The notes under the pieces are model-generated. The model was given only the letters and a program-made list of their open reading frames with translations, searched no databases and had not been told where the DNA came from. A DNA stretch of 9,262 bases from DASWJZ01 sp964487455 (GTDB lineage Bacteria; Pseudomonadota; Alphaproteobacteria; Rhizobiales; Afifellaceae). Below are positions 1-5,398 of the stretch, in pieces. The position numbers were made by a program, and so were the translations under genes. The DNA lies in NCBI GenBank assembly GCA_964487455.1, contig CAZARE010000003.1, positions 1 through 9,262 on the forward strand. Direction: 5' to 3'. How positions within the stretch are numbered: position 1 is the stretch's first letter; the number at the start of each line of letters is the position of its first letter.

Positions 1-814
1 GCGTCGCGTCGGTGACGATGCGCGGGCCGGAGAGATACTCGCCGAACTCCGCGGTGTTGGAGATCGAGTAGTTCATGTTGGCGATGCCGCCCTCGTAGAT
101 CAGATCGACGATGAGCTTCACCTCGTGCAGGCACTCGAAATAGGCCATCTCCGGCGCGTAGCCGGCGTCGACCAGCGTCTCGTAGCCGGCGCGTATGAGT
201 TCCACCAATCCGCCGCAGAGCACCACCTGTTCGCCGAAGAGGTCGGTCTCGCACTCCTCGCGGAACGACGTCTCGATGACGCCGGAACGGCCGCCGCCGA
301 TGGCGCAGGCGTAGGAGAGCGCCAGGTCGTGCGCGTTGCCGCTGGCGTCCTGCTGCACGGCGATGAGACACGGCACGCCGCCGCCCTTCTGATATTCGCC
401 GCGAACCGTGTGGCCGGGTCCCTTCGGCGCGATCATGATCACATCGATCGACGGCTTCGGCTCGATCAGATTGAAGTGGACGTTGAGGCCGTGCGCGAAC
501 GCGATCGCCGCGCCGTCGCGGATGTTCGGCGCGATCTCGCCCCGCCAGATGTCCGCCTGCAGCTCGTCGGGTGTCGCCATCATCATGACGTCGGCGGCCT
601 TGGCCGCGTCGGGCACCGACATGACGTTCAGCCCGTCCGCCTCCACCTTCTTGGCGGTGGAGGAGCCCGGGCGTAGCGCGACGCTCACGTCCTTGACGCC
701 GGACTCCTTCAGGTTCAGCGCATGCGCACGGCCCTGGCTGCCGTAGCCGACGATGACGACCTTCCTGCCCTTGATCAGATTCACGTCCGCATCGCGGTCG
801 TAGTAAACGCGCAT
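1..814 (-). CDS. ilvC: Ketol-acid reductoisomerase, class I (3' end beyond window)
   Basis: This NADPH-dependent, Mg-dependent cytosolic enzyme isomerises and reduces acetolactate and acetohydroxybutyrate, the second common step of valine, leucine and isoleucine synthesis. The 271 visible codons begin MRVYYDRDADVNLIKGRKV. A Rossmann nucleotide loop, GYGSQG, lies at residues 23-28, and catalytic His is in AFAHGL (H108). The four metal ligands of the knotted C-terminal domain are all present: D191 and E195 in DLFGEQ, and E227 and E231 in FECLHE. The visible part stops after SGPRIVTDA, so roughly 65-70 residues of a usual ~339-residue class I protein are missing, cut by the window edge and not by mutation. 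The ATG at 814 is preceded by a purine-rich GGGAAGGG Shine-Dalgarno-like stretch. The gene points the same way as ilvB and ilvN but is separated from ilvN by about 5 kb of unrelated genes, so it must have its own promoter in 815-1007; I could not identify that promoter. Confidence 0.97.
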   Translation of the reverse strand, partial: MRVYYDRDADVNLIKGRKVVIVGYGSQGRAHALNLKESGVKDVSVALRPGSSTAKKVEADGLNVMSVPDAAKAADVMMMATPDELQADIWRGEIAPNIRDGAAIAFAHGLNVHFNLIEPKPSIDVIMIAPKGPGHTVRGEYQKGGGVPCLIAVQQDASGNAHDLALSYACAIGGGRSGVIETSFREECETDLFGEQVVLCGGLVELIRAGYETLVDAGYAPEMAYFECLHEVKLIVDLIYEGGIANMNYSISNTAEFGEYLSGPRIVTDAT

Positions 815-977
815 GACTTGCCCTTCCCGCTTGCCCGGCCTGCCTAACTCGCAGAGGTATTTTCGGCTAATGAGGCTGGCGTTCTAGCTTTCGCGGGCGA
901 GGCGGGCAACCGGCGAAGCCTTTCTGATCATGCTCCGTGGGAGATTGAGGTCCAGGAGAGTGCTTTCGCGCTTGGCC

Positions 978-997
978 GCGGATGATAGCGGATGATA
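978..997. repeat. Tandem 10-bp duplication, 2 x GCGGATGATA
   Basis: Two exact head-to-tail copies of GCGGATGATA occupy 978-987 and 988-997, ending ten bases before the methyltransferase ATG. The second copy supplies an in-frame TAG (996-998) that fixes 1008 as the most upstream possible start. Removing one copy does not open a longer reading frame because a TGA remains. The rest of the 193-base ilvC/methyltransferase intergenic region (815-1007) must hold divergent promoters, but I see no convincing -35/-10 pair there. Confidence 0.7.
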
Positions 998-1007
998 GCT
1001 CTGCGCA

Positions 1008-1889
1008 ATGGCGCTCGACTCGGCTTCGGTCCTCCTGCTCTCCGCCGCGAAGTCGATCGGCGCCGACTTCAGCGACGTCATGATGGTCGGGCGGCAAGCG
1101 TTCGGGCCCCGCGCGAAAGTTCTCGCCCGCGTGTTTGCAACGTTCGGCATAGAGCAGGACGCCCGCGCTTTCGTCGACAGTCACAAATATGCGGACCGCT
1201 TCTTCGAGGTGATGGGAGCGGAGCGCGTCGAATCGCTCGACCTCAGCGGATATGAAGGCGCCCCGCTCCAGCACGACCTCAATCTGCCGCTGCCGGACGC
1301 CCTTCGCGCAAAATACTCCCTTGTCCACGACGGCGGAACGCTGGAGCACGTCTTCAACATTGCGCAAGCACTGAGGAACTGTATGGAGATGGTCCGTCCG
1401 GGCGGGCATTTCACGCAGGTGAGCTGCGGCAACAATCTGATGGGCCACGGATTCTGGCAACTCAGCCCGGAAGCGATCTATCGCGCCTTTTCGCCGGCCA
1501 ATGGATTTCAGGTCAAGGCCGTGCTTCTGCACGAGCTGAGGGGAAGGAAGCGCTGGGTGGTCGTCGCCGATCCAGCGGAAGCGCGACGCCGGGTGGAGCT
1601 GATGAACGACGCGCCGACCTATATCCTGACCATCGCGCAACGCGTAAGCGACGCGCCGGTCTTTGCCACGTTTCCGCAGCAAAGCGATTACGAGGCGCGC
1701 TGGGAGCGGCCCGGGCAACACGGCTGGCAGCTGGGTACAGCGAGACAGGGCAGATCGAAAAGCAAGGGGGCCCTGGGCACGATCGACAAGATTCGCCGGC
1801 GCTTTCTCGCGCGGCGCCACGACGGCTTCTCCGCGCCATTCTTCCGCGAGGTCAGCGAGGACGACGTGATGCTGGGGCGCTTCCGCTAG
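1008..1889 (+). CDS. SAM-dependent methyltransferase-like protein, unknown substrate
   Basis: This 293-residue soluble protein resembles a class I (Methyltransf_11-like) methyltransferase subgroup often found near surface-glycan genes. The first half carries the fold: LDLSGYEGAP at 77-86 is in the position of motif II (acidic end of beta 2), HDLNLPLPDAL at 89-99 and SLVHDGGTLEHVFN at 104-117 form the motif IV/post-motif region, and MVRPGGHF at 128-135 is the usual motif VI-like turn. A canonical glycine-rich GxGxG SAM loop is absent; VMGAERVESLDL stands where it would be. That is typical of this subgroup as I recall it, but it leaves catalysis unproven. Residues 240-293 are basic and low in recognisable motifs. 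No Shine-Dalgarno sequence precedes the ATG, and a TAG lies 4 codons upstream, so the start is forced unless it is internal. It is the only gene on its strand here and converges on the GFA gene with 44 bases between. Substrate and role are unknown. Confidence 0.75.
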   Translation: MALDSASVLLLSAAKSIGADFSDVMMVGRQAFGPRAKVLARVFATFGIEQDARAFVDSHKYADRFFEVMGAERVESLDLSGYEGAPLQHDLNLPLPDALRAKYSLVHDGGTLEHVFNIAQALRNCMEMVRPGGHFTQVSCGNNLMGHGFWQLSPEAIYRAFSPANGFQVKAVLLHELRGRKRWVVVADPAEARRRVELMNDAPTYILTIAQRVSDAPVFATFPQQSDYEARWERPGQHGWQLGTARQGRSKSKGALGTIDKIRRRFLARRHDGFSAPFFREVSEDDVMLGRFR

Positions 1890-1933
1890 GCGGTGTGAGC
1901 CAGGCTTCGGAGGCCCGGAAGAGATACGCCGCG

Positions 1934-2338
1934 CTACTGCCGTTCCGCGCCCGGAATGCCCGCGATCGAGCCAACCCACTTCTGCTGCGAGCGGGTCCAA
2001 ATCTGACGCTTGGGCAGAAGCTCGTCACGCTGGCGCACGACTCCGAGCCGCACCAAGCGGGGGGCATTGGGGTCGTCGGGCGAGGTTGCGTAGAAAGGAG
2101 AGCCGCAGCGCGGACAGAACGTCTGGGCGCGCTTGTTGCCGCTCTCGGCGGTCTTGACGTAGGTCGACGGCTCTCCGGAAAGCAGGCGGAGCTTGTCCGC
2201 GGCAACAATGACCGACGCCCTGAACGGCGCGCCGGAGAGCGTCTGGCAGTCGGTGCAGTGGCAGATCGCCACCTTGTCCGAGTCGATCTCGGCCTCGAAG
2301 GTGATGTAGCCGCAATGGCACGCGCCATCGATCTTCAT
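1934..2338 (-). CDS. GFA-family zinc-binding protein
   Basis: This 134-residue cytosolic protein belongs to the GFA (glutathione-dependent formaldehyde-activating enzyme-like, Mss4-like fold) family. The full zinc-ligand pattern is present: C7 and C9 (GACHCG) with C75 and C78 (CPRCGSP) match the structural zinc site, and C26, C28 and C31 (CHCTDCQ) match the second, catalytic-type site. The length is normal for the family. Family members are usually annotated as GFA enzymes or aldehyde-activating proteins, but the formaldehyde-glutathione activity is disputed and few members have a proven substrate, so no reaction is assigned. The start is firm: AAGGAGGAG lies just upstream of the ATG at 2338. 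The gene is divergent from the small exported-protein gene at 2535 and convergent with the methyltransferase gene. No formaldehyde or glutathione pathway gene is nearby. Confidence 0.9.
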   Translation of the reverse strand: MKIDGACHCGYITFEAEIDSDKVAICHCTDCQTLSGAPFRASVIVAADKLRLLSGEPSTYVKTAESGNKRAQTFCPRCGSPFYATSPDDPNAPRLVRLGVVRQRDELLPKRQIWTRSQQKWVGSIAGIPGAERQ

Positions 2339-2417
2339 ACGTCACTCCTCCTTCTCGCCATCGCTGGGCTCGGCGCCGGCCGGCGGAATAGGCAGCCGGC
2401 AGCGCAACAATTGTGGC

Positions 2418-2446
2418 CGTGGCGAAACCGTTTCAGGGTCGCCACG
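2418..2446. repeat. Inverted repeat, 8-bp stem, in divergent intergenic region
   Basis: CGTGGCGA at 2418-2425 pairs perfectly with TCGCCACG at 2439-2446 across a 13-base loop. A second overlapping palindrome, GAAAC-C-GTTTC, lies at 2424-2434. They sit in the 196 bases between two divergent genes (GFA at 2338, exported protein at 2535), where an operator would be expected. No T-run follows in either direction, so it is not an ordinary intrinsic terminator. A regulatory role is inference only; I see no convincing promoter hexamers in this gap. Confidence 0.4.
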
Positions 2447-2534
2447 AAACAGGGCGATTGCACAACAGGGCTATGCCGCACCATCGGCGCAGGGACCATG
2501 CCAAGCCCGATGCCGCCGAGCAAGGAGGATCGAG

Positions 2535-2798
2535 ATGCAAAGAACGCTCATTGCCGCGCTCGTCACCTCGACGATCGTTGTCGCCGCCGTCGCAGCCACT
2601 TACAGCTCTGCCCACGCCGCCGGCATCCTGCAGCTCATCGTCAATCAGAACAGCGCCGCCAGCGGGCAGCTCGCGGCTCCGCAGCCGCCCCAGCAACCAG
2701 CGCCGCAGTTCGGCAACGGTGCGGTCCCACAGCAGGCGACGGGAGGCACCACGGACGGCCGCGACTTCCTCACTTGGCAGAAGAACCTGGGGAACTGA
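2535..2798 (+). CDS. Small exported Pro/Gln-rich protein, unknown function
   Basis: This 87-residue protein is not recognised as a named family. The N-terminus is a textbook Sec signal peptide: MQRT, a hydrophobic core from about residue 5 to 22 (LIAALVTSTIVVAAVAAT), then a likely signal peptidase I site after AHA at 28. The mature part is only about 59 residues. It begins GILQLIVNQNSA and continues into a low-complexity Pro/Gln/Ala stretch (about 45-70) with PQPPQQPAPQ, then ends TDGRDFLTWQKNLGN. No cysteine is present, so it is not a lipoprotein and forms no disulfides; it is probably free in the periplasm or secreted. AAGGAGG lies 7 bases before the ATG, a strong ribosome site that supports this being a real gene despite its size. 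It stands alone on the plus strand between a divergent GFA gene and the convergent higBA pair. Confidence 0.72.
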   Translation: MQRTLIAALVTSTIVVAAVAATYSSAHAAGILQLIVNQNSAASGQLAAPQPPQQPAPQFGNGAVPQQATGGTTDGRDFLTWQKNLGN

Positions 2799-2799
2799 C

Positions 2800-2820
2800 G
2801 GCGCGCTCCTGAGCTGCGCC
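2800..2820. terminator. GC hairpin between convergent genes (possible bidirectional terminator)
   Basis: GGCGC at 2800-2804 pairs with GCGCC at 2816-2820. After a single bulged T (2815), GCT pairs with AGC around a 4-base loop, giving an 8-bp stem. It begins one base after the stop of the exported-protein gene (2798) and lies about 20 bases downstream of the higA stop, where terminators for both converging transcripts would be expected. No T-tract follows on either strand, so intrinsic termination is uncertain. Confidence 0.35.
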
Positions 2821-2838
2821 AGGTCGCCGGGAGGCAGC

Positions 2839-3132
2839 TTAGGCGGCCTTGGAATCGTAGCGCTTCACCTTGATGCGCTTGGCGGCGCGGCGCGCCTCGG
2901 CCAGCACGTACTGCGACTGCATGCGCAGGAGCAGCCCGGCATCAACGCCGAACGCCTTCTCAAAGCGCACGGCCATCTCGGCGGAAATGGCGGCGCGGCC
3001 GTTCAGCAACGCTGAGAGCGCTGGCCGGCCTACACCGAGCGCGCGCGCCGCCTCGGTAACGGTAAGCCCGAGGGGAACGATCAGCTCCTCGGCCAGGAAG
3101 ATGCCGGGATGAACGGGATTCTTCATCTGCAT
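2839..3132 (-). CDS. higA: HigA-type antitoxin, XRE-family HTH
   Basis: This is the antitoxin and DNA-binding autorepressor of a type II module. The 97 residues open with the HigA signature MKNPVHPG (3-10). A helix-turn-helix runs from about 24 to 46 (TVTEAARALGVGRPALSALLNG). EMAVRFEKAFG at 52-62 completes the XRE-like bundle, and the tail ends IKVKRY, as in many HigA proteins. Two ATGs are possible (3132 and 3126). GAGG at 3140-3143, overlapping the higB stop, is spaced 7 bases from the 3132 ATG and favours that start. Only 9 bases separate the toxin stop from this start, so the two are co-transcribed and probably coupled. The toxin-first order is the hallmark of higBA. HigA proteins bind and neutralise HigB and, with it, repress their own promoter; candidate operators are seen upstream of higB. 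Confidence 0.93.
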   Translation of the reverse strand: MQMKNPVHPGIFLAEELIVPLGLTVTEAARALGVGRPALSALLNGRAAISAEMAVRFEKAFGVDAGLLLRMQSQYVLAEARRAAKRIKVKRYDSKAA

Positions 3133-3141
3133 CGAAGAGCC

Positions 3142-3423
3142 TCAGTGATAGTCAACAAGATCCACGTCATAGGCGTCTCCGTTCTCAAACCGGAACACGA
3201 CCCGCCAGTTGCCGGTGACGGTGATGCTCCACTTGCCGCGCATATCGCCCTTGAGCAGATGCAGCCTCAGCCCCGGGAACGGCGCGGCCTGCTCCGGCGA
3301 GCTCGCCGCGTTCAGGAACGTCACAATGTTCCGGAGCTTTCTAGCGAGCTGCGACGGGACGCCACGCGGATTGTCGTCCTCAAAGAGCTGCCGAAGGCCC
3401 GTGTGCCGGAACGACCGGATCAT
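3142..3423 (-). CDS. higB: HigB-type toxin, RelE/ParE superfamily mRNA interferase
   Basis: This 93-residue toxin is full length for the family. Family members are ribosome-dependent RNases that cut mRNA and halt translation until neutralised by HigA. Typical features are MIRSFRHTGLRQLFEDD at the start, the central GLRLHLLKGD (about 51-60), GKWSITVTGNWRVVFRF in the beta-sheet core, and the terminal DAYDVDLVDYH. No truncation or frameshift is seen, so the toxin looks intact and needs its antitoxin. The ATG at 3423 gives the conserved N-terminus exactly. No Shine-Dalgarno is present. Instead a good promoter ends 7 bases upstream, so the message probably starts at or within a base or two of the ATG. 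The gene is first in a two-gene unit with higA. Confidence 0.93.
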   Translation of the reverse strand: MIRSFRHTGLRQLFEDDNPRGVPSQLARKLRNIVTFLNAASSPEQAAPFPGLRLHLLKGDMRGKWSITVTGNWRVVFRFENGDAYDVDLVDYH

Positions 3424-3427
3424 TGCG

Positions 3428-3450
3428 CGCTATGTAGCGTGTCGCGCGAC
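3428..3450. promoter_or_regulatory. Candidate HigA operators (two adjacent palindromes)
   Basis: CGCTA-TG-TAGCG at 3428-3439 covers the -10 element of the higB promoter, and the perfect 10-bp palindrome GTCGCGCGAC at 3441-3450 lies in its spacer. Palindromes overlapping the promoter are the standard place for HigA or HigBA autorepression. Which of the two is bound, if either, cannot be told from sequence. Confidence 0.5.
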
Positions 3451-3459
3451 GGGCGTCAA
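3431..3459 (-). promoter_or_regulatory. higBA promoter, probably giving a leaderless mRNA
   Basis: On the minus strand, TTGACG (3459-3454) and TACATA (3436-3431) are separated by exactly 17 bases. They match sigma-70 consensus at 5 of 6 bases and 4 of 6 respectively. Only 7 bases lie between the -10 and the higB ATG at 3423, so the predicted transcription start falls at or next to the ATG. That agrees with the lack of any Shine-Dalgarno for higB. Confidence 0.6.
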
Positions 3460-3522
3460 CATCGTCGGCAGTTAGTCGGCGCGTTGACCGCGTCTTGTAG
3501 GGGTCTCAATGCGAGCAGTGCA

Positions 3523-4659
3523 TCACCGCACGATCGTAATCTGCTCTGCCGCCCTCGTGATGGCGGTGTAGAGCCAGCGCTCGCGGCTGTCGCGGAAGGC
3601 AAAGCTCTCGTCGAACAGCATCACGCGGTCCCATTGCGAGCCCTGCGCCTTGTGGACGGTGAGCGCATAGCCGTAGTCGAACTCGTCGGTGCGGCGGCGG
3701 CGGTCGAAGGGGACGGCCTCCGGCCCCTTCTCGAACATGTCCTTCAGCACGCGGATCTTGGCGGACGCGCCGAGCGGCCCTTCGTCCTCCGACTTGACCA
3801 GCATGTTGAGCGTCGTCCCGCGCGCCGCGCCGAGCGAAGTGACGCGCCAGAGCCCGCCGTTCAAGAGCCCCTTCTCCGAGCTGTTCCTGAGGCAGACGAG
3901 CTTGTCGCCGGCGGCCGGGAGTACGCCGTCGAAGCCCTTCAGCGCACGGATGCGGCGATTGTAGTTGTGGCGCGTGCGGTTGATGCCGACCAGCACCTGG
4001 TCGGCGGCGAGAACGTCCTCGGCGTCGATGTCGCCGCGCCCGATGACGCGGCTGTCGCCGTAGCGGCCGTAGGCGGGACGGCCGCCCTCGCGCACCTCCT
4101 GCGCCAGCTGGATGATCGGGTTCTCGCGCGCCTGCCGGTGGATCTCCGTCAGCATCACGTCGGGCTCGTGCTCGGTGAAGAAGCCGCCGCCGCCCTCGCC
4201 CGACTTCACCGGCGGCAGCTGGCCCGGATCGCCGAGCACCAGGACGGGCGTGCCGAAGGAGAGGAGATCGCGCCCGAGCGCCTCGTCGACCATGGAGCAT
4301 TCGTCGATGATGACGAGCTTGGCGCGGCGCACCTCGCTTGCGCGGTTCAGCGCGAAGGCCGGCTGCAACTCGCCGGTCTCCTTCTCCGCCTTCTCGCCGC
4401 GTGGCCGGTAGATGAGCGAATGGATGGTGCGGGCATTGGTGCAGCCGCGGTTGCGCATGACCTGCGCCGCCTTGCCGGTGAAGGCGGCGAAGAGCACGCC
4501 CCCGCCGATATCGTCGGCGATTCTCTTGGCGAGCGTCGTCTTGCCGGTGCCGGCATAGCCGAAGAGGCGGAAGACCAGTCCGCCCTTTCCGGTGCCGGCG
4601 ACCTTCAGCCAGCGCGAGACGGCAAGGAGGGCGGCGTCCTGCTGCGGCGAGAGGTTCAT
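3523..4659 (-). CDS. Small RecD-like ATP-dependent DNA helicase (SF1B)
   Basis: This 378-residue cytosolic protein is a single-polypeptide superfamily 1B helicase of the RecD/Dda type, expected to translocate 5' to 3' on single-stranded DNA. In order: a Q-like motif LSPQQDAAL (3-11); Walker A GYAGTGKTT (34-42, K40); motif Ia FTGKAA (60-65) and RTIHSLIY (77-84); Walker B LVIIDECSMVD (115-125, D119/E120); motif III LGDPGQLPPV (142-151); an HRQA motif (174-177); and, in the C-terminal UvrD-like lobe, VHKAQGSQWD (335-344) and the arginine-finger motif VI YTAITRA (364-370). All key residues are intact and the length fits the short ~370-residue family, which lacks RecB/RecC partners. The start lies 12 bases after the vapC stop, so it is probably transcribed with vapBC, although its own ribosome site is weak. 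Its cellular task is unknown; repair or mobile-DNA functions are both possible. Confidence 0.92.
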   Translation of the reverse strand: MNLSPQQDAALLAVSRWLKVAGTGKGGLVFRLFGYAGTGKTTLAKRIADDIGGGVLFAAFTGKAAQVMRNRGCTNARTIHSLIYRPRGEKAEKETGELQPAFALNRASEVRRAKLVIIDECSMVDEALGRDLLSFGTPVLVLGDPGQLPPVKSGEGGGGFFTEHEPDVMLTEIHRQARENPIIQLAQEVREGGRPAYGRYGDSRVIGRGDIDAEDVLAADQVLVGINRTRHNYNRRIRALKGFDGVLPAAGDKLVCLRNSSEKGLLNGGLWRVTSLGAARGTTLNMLVKSEDEGPLGASAKIRVLKDMFEKGPEAVPFDRRRRTDEFDYGYALTVHKAQGSQWDRVMLFDESFAFRDSRERWLYTAITRAAEQITIVR

Positions 4660-4671
4660 GCCGCCGGCCGG

Positions 4672-5055
4672 TCAGGCAAGGTCGGTCAGGGCGAAGTCGT
4701 CGCCCTTGTAGAGAAGCGGCACGCCAAGCTGCTTGGCCATGGCGTAGGCGAAGCAGTCGCACAGGTTCAGCTTCGCGGGGTGCCGCCCCTTGCCAAACTT
4801 CGCATGGGCTTGAAGGGCAAGCGATACAGTCTCGCTCTCCACCGGCAGGATGGCTACGTCGGCGCGCCGCAGCAGCTCTCGCACCTGCTCTTCCGACTCG
4901 GCGACGTGCGCGGCGCGAACGCGTATGATCGCCAGGGCCGTCTCGTAGACGGCCAAGGCGGATGTCACGGTGGCAGCCTCTAAATGGCGCGAAAACCGTT
5001 CGGCGTCTTCTTCCTCAAGCAAGACAGCGCAAAGGGCCGAAGCATCAACGAACAT
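4672..5055 (-). CDS. vapC: VapC-type toxin, PIN-domain ribonuclease
   Basis: This 127-residue PIN-domain endoribonuclease is the toxin of a type II pair; relatives cut tRNA or rRNA to stop translation. The acidic metal site is complete: D4 (MFVDASAL), E38 (VYETAL), D100 (LNLCDCFAYAMAK) and D119 (YKGDDF). The start is set by its overlap with vapB: TAATG joins the vapB stop (TAA) and this ATG (5055) by one base, a common translational-coupling arrangement. The frame stays open further upstream to 5121, but that part lies within vapB and lacks family similarity. The region K86-K95 (FGKGRHPAKLNLCD) is the usual loop before the third acidic residue. The toxin appears active by sequence. It is followed 12 bases later by the helicase gene, which is likely in the same transcript. 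Confidence 0.94.
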   Translation of the reverse strand: MFVDASALCAVLLEEEDAERFSRHLEAATVTSALAVYETALAIIRVRAAHVAESEEQVRELLRRADVAILPVESETVSLALQAHAKFGKGRHPAKLNLCDCFAYAMAKQLGVPLLYKGDDFALTDLA

Positions 5056-5297
5056 TAGTCTTCCTCGTCCGAAAGGCTGTCGAAGAACGCTTTGTCCGCC
5101 TTCAAGCCGGTCTTCGGCCAAGAAGCAATCTCAGCGCGTATGTCCGCCGTGCGCTCCCAAAGGGAGAGCTTCTTCTCTTCGCGCTTGAGCTCGCGCGCTG
5201 CGGCCTCGCGGATGGCTTCTGTGATGCCGACGCCCTTGCGCTTGGCGAGCGCGCGAACGAGGGCATCCGTTTCAGGATCCCGGACGTGAAAAGCCAT
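5055..5297 (-). CDS. vapB: VapB-type antitoxin, PSK/Rv0623-like ribbon-helix-helix protein
   Basis: This 80-residue antitoxin and autorepressor is paired with the VapC at 4672-5055. The N-terminal part MAFHVRDPETDALVRALA, followed by GVGITEAIREAA (22-33), is the ribbon-helix-helix DNA-binding module of the PSK transcription-factor-like VapB family. The charged middle and the tail (LSLWERTADIRAEIASWP, then FFDSLSDEED) are the toxin-wrapping region. Two starts are possible: GTG at 5306 and ATG at 5297. GGAG at 5306-5309 lies 8 bases before the ATG and would be overlapped by the GTG, so the ATG is chosen. It is first in the vapB-vapC-helicase unit, with a promoter and three repeated palindromic boxes directly upstream. 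Confidence 0.92.
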   Translation of the reverse strand: MAFHVRDPETDALVRALAKRKGVGITEAIREAAARELKREEKKLSLWERTADIRAEIASWPKTGLKADKAFFDSLSDEED

Positions 5298-5310
5298 GCT
5301 GCGCACTCCG

Positions 5311-5339
5311 TCTAGACAAATCTAAGATAGCATCTAGAT
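5311..5339. promoter_or_regulatory. Candidate VapB/VapBC operator array (three TCTA(A)GA boxes)
   Basis: TCTAGA at 5311-5316, TCTAAGA at 5321-5327 and TCTAGA at 5333-5338 (the last within the 8-bp palindrome ATCTAGAT) start 10 and 12 bases apart, about one helical turn each, so they face the same side of the DNA. They cover the -10, the spacer and the predicted start of the vapBC promoter. Ribbon-helix-helix antitoxins bind such short spaced repeats cooperatively. The assignment to VapB is by position and is not proven. Confidence 0.6.
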
Positions 5340-5352
5340 TCTGAGAACGCAA
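5324..5352 (-). promoter_or_regulatory. vapBC-helicase promoter candidate
   Basis: On the minus strand, TTGCGT (5352-5347) and TATCTT (5329-5324) are 17 bases apart. The -10 matches consensus at 4 of 6 bases and the -35 only at the TTG. The predicted start near 5317 gives a leader of about 20 bases that includes the GGAG ribosome site for vapB. The surrounding DNA is visibly richer in A+T than the rest of the window. Confidence 0.5.
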
Positions 5353-5398
5353 CCAGAACGGATTGGCGGCTTTTCCGAGCCCACAGGAGGCGGCGAAG

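Noticed and set aside
978..1007. Idea that the 10-bp duplication shifted the frame and cut off an original N-terminus of the methyltransferase
   Set aside because: Removing one copy in silico still leaves a TGA in the joined frame, and the present N-terminus already looks complete for the family.
815..1007. Possible promoters for ilvC and the methyltransferase gene
   Set aside because: Only poor hexamer matches (such as GATAGC as a -10) were found on either strand; not enough to call.
867..2000. 377-codon minus-strand open frame opposite the methyltransferase-like gene
   Set aside because: It has no domain or ribosome site, and the plus-strand frame carries conserved methyltransferase-type motifs.
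3109..4983. Very long plus-strand open frame (624 codons) running opposite higB, the helicase and vapC
   Set aside because: It is antisense to several genes with strong family motifs. Its product is low-complexity (rich in Arg, Ala, Leu, His) with no domain, as expected from a GC-rich shadow frame.
5056..5121. Upstream extension of vapC by 22 residues
   Set aside because: It overlaps the vapB C-terminal codons. PIN toxins begin directly at the MFVDAS strand, and TAATG coupling fixes the start at 5055.
3142..5297. The two toxin-antitoxin pairs as one linked or novel compound system
   Set aside because: Each has its own promoter, operators and standard two-gene layout, with a full helicase gene between them. 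Nothing indicates joint function.
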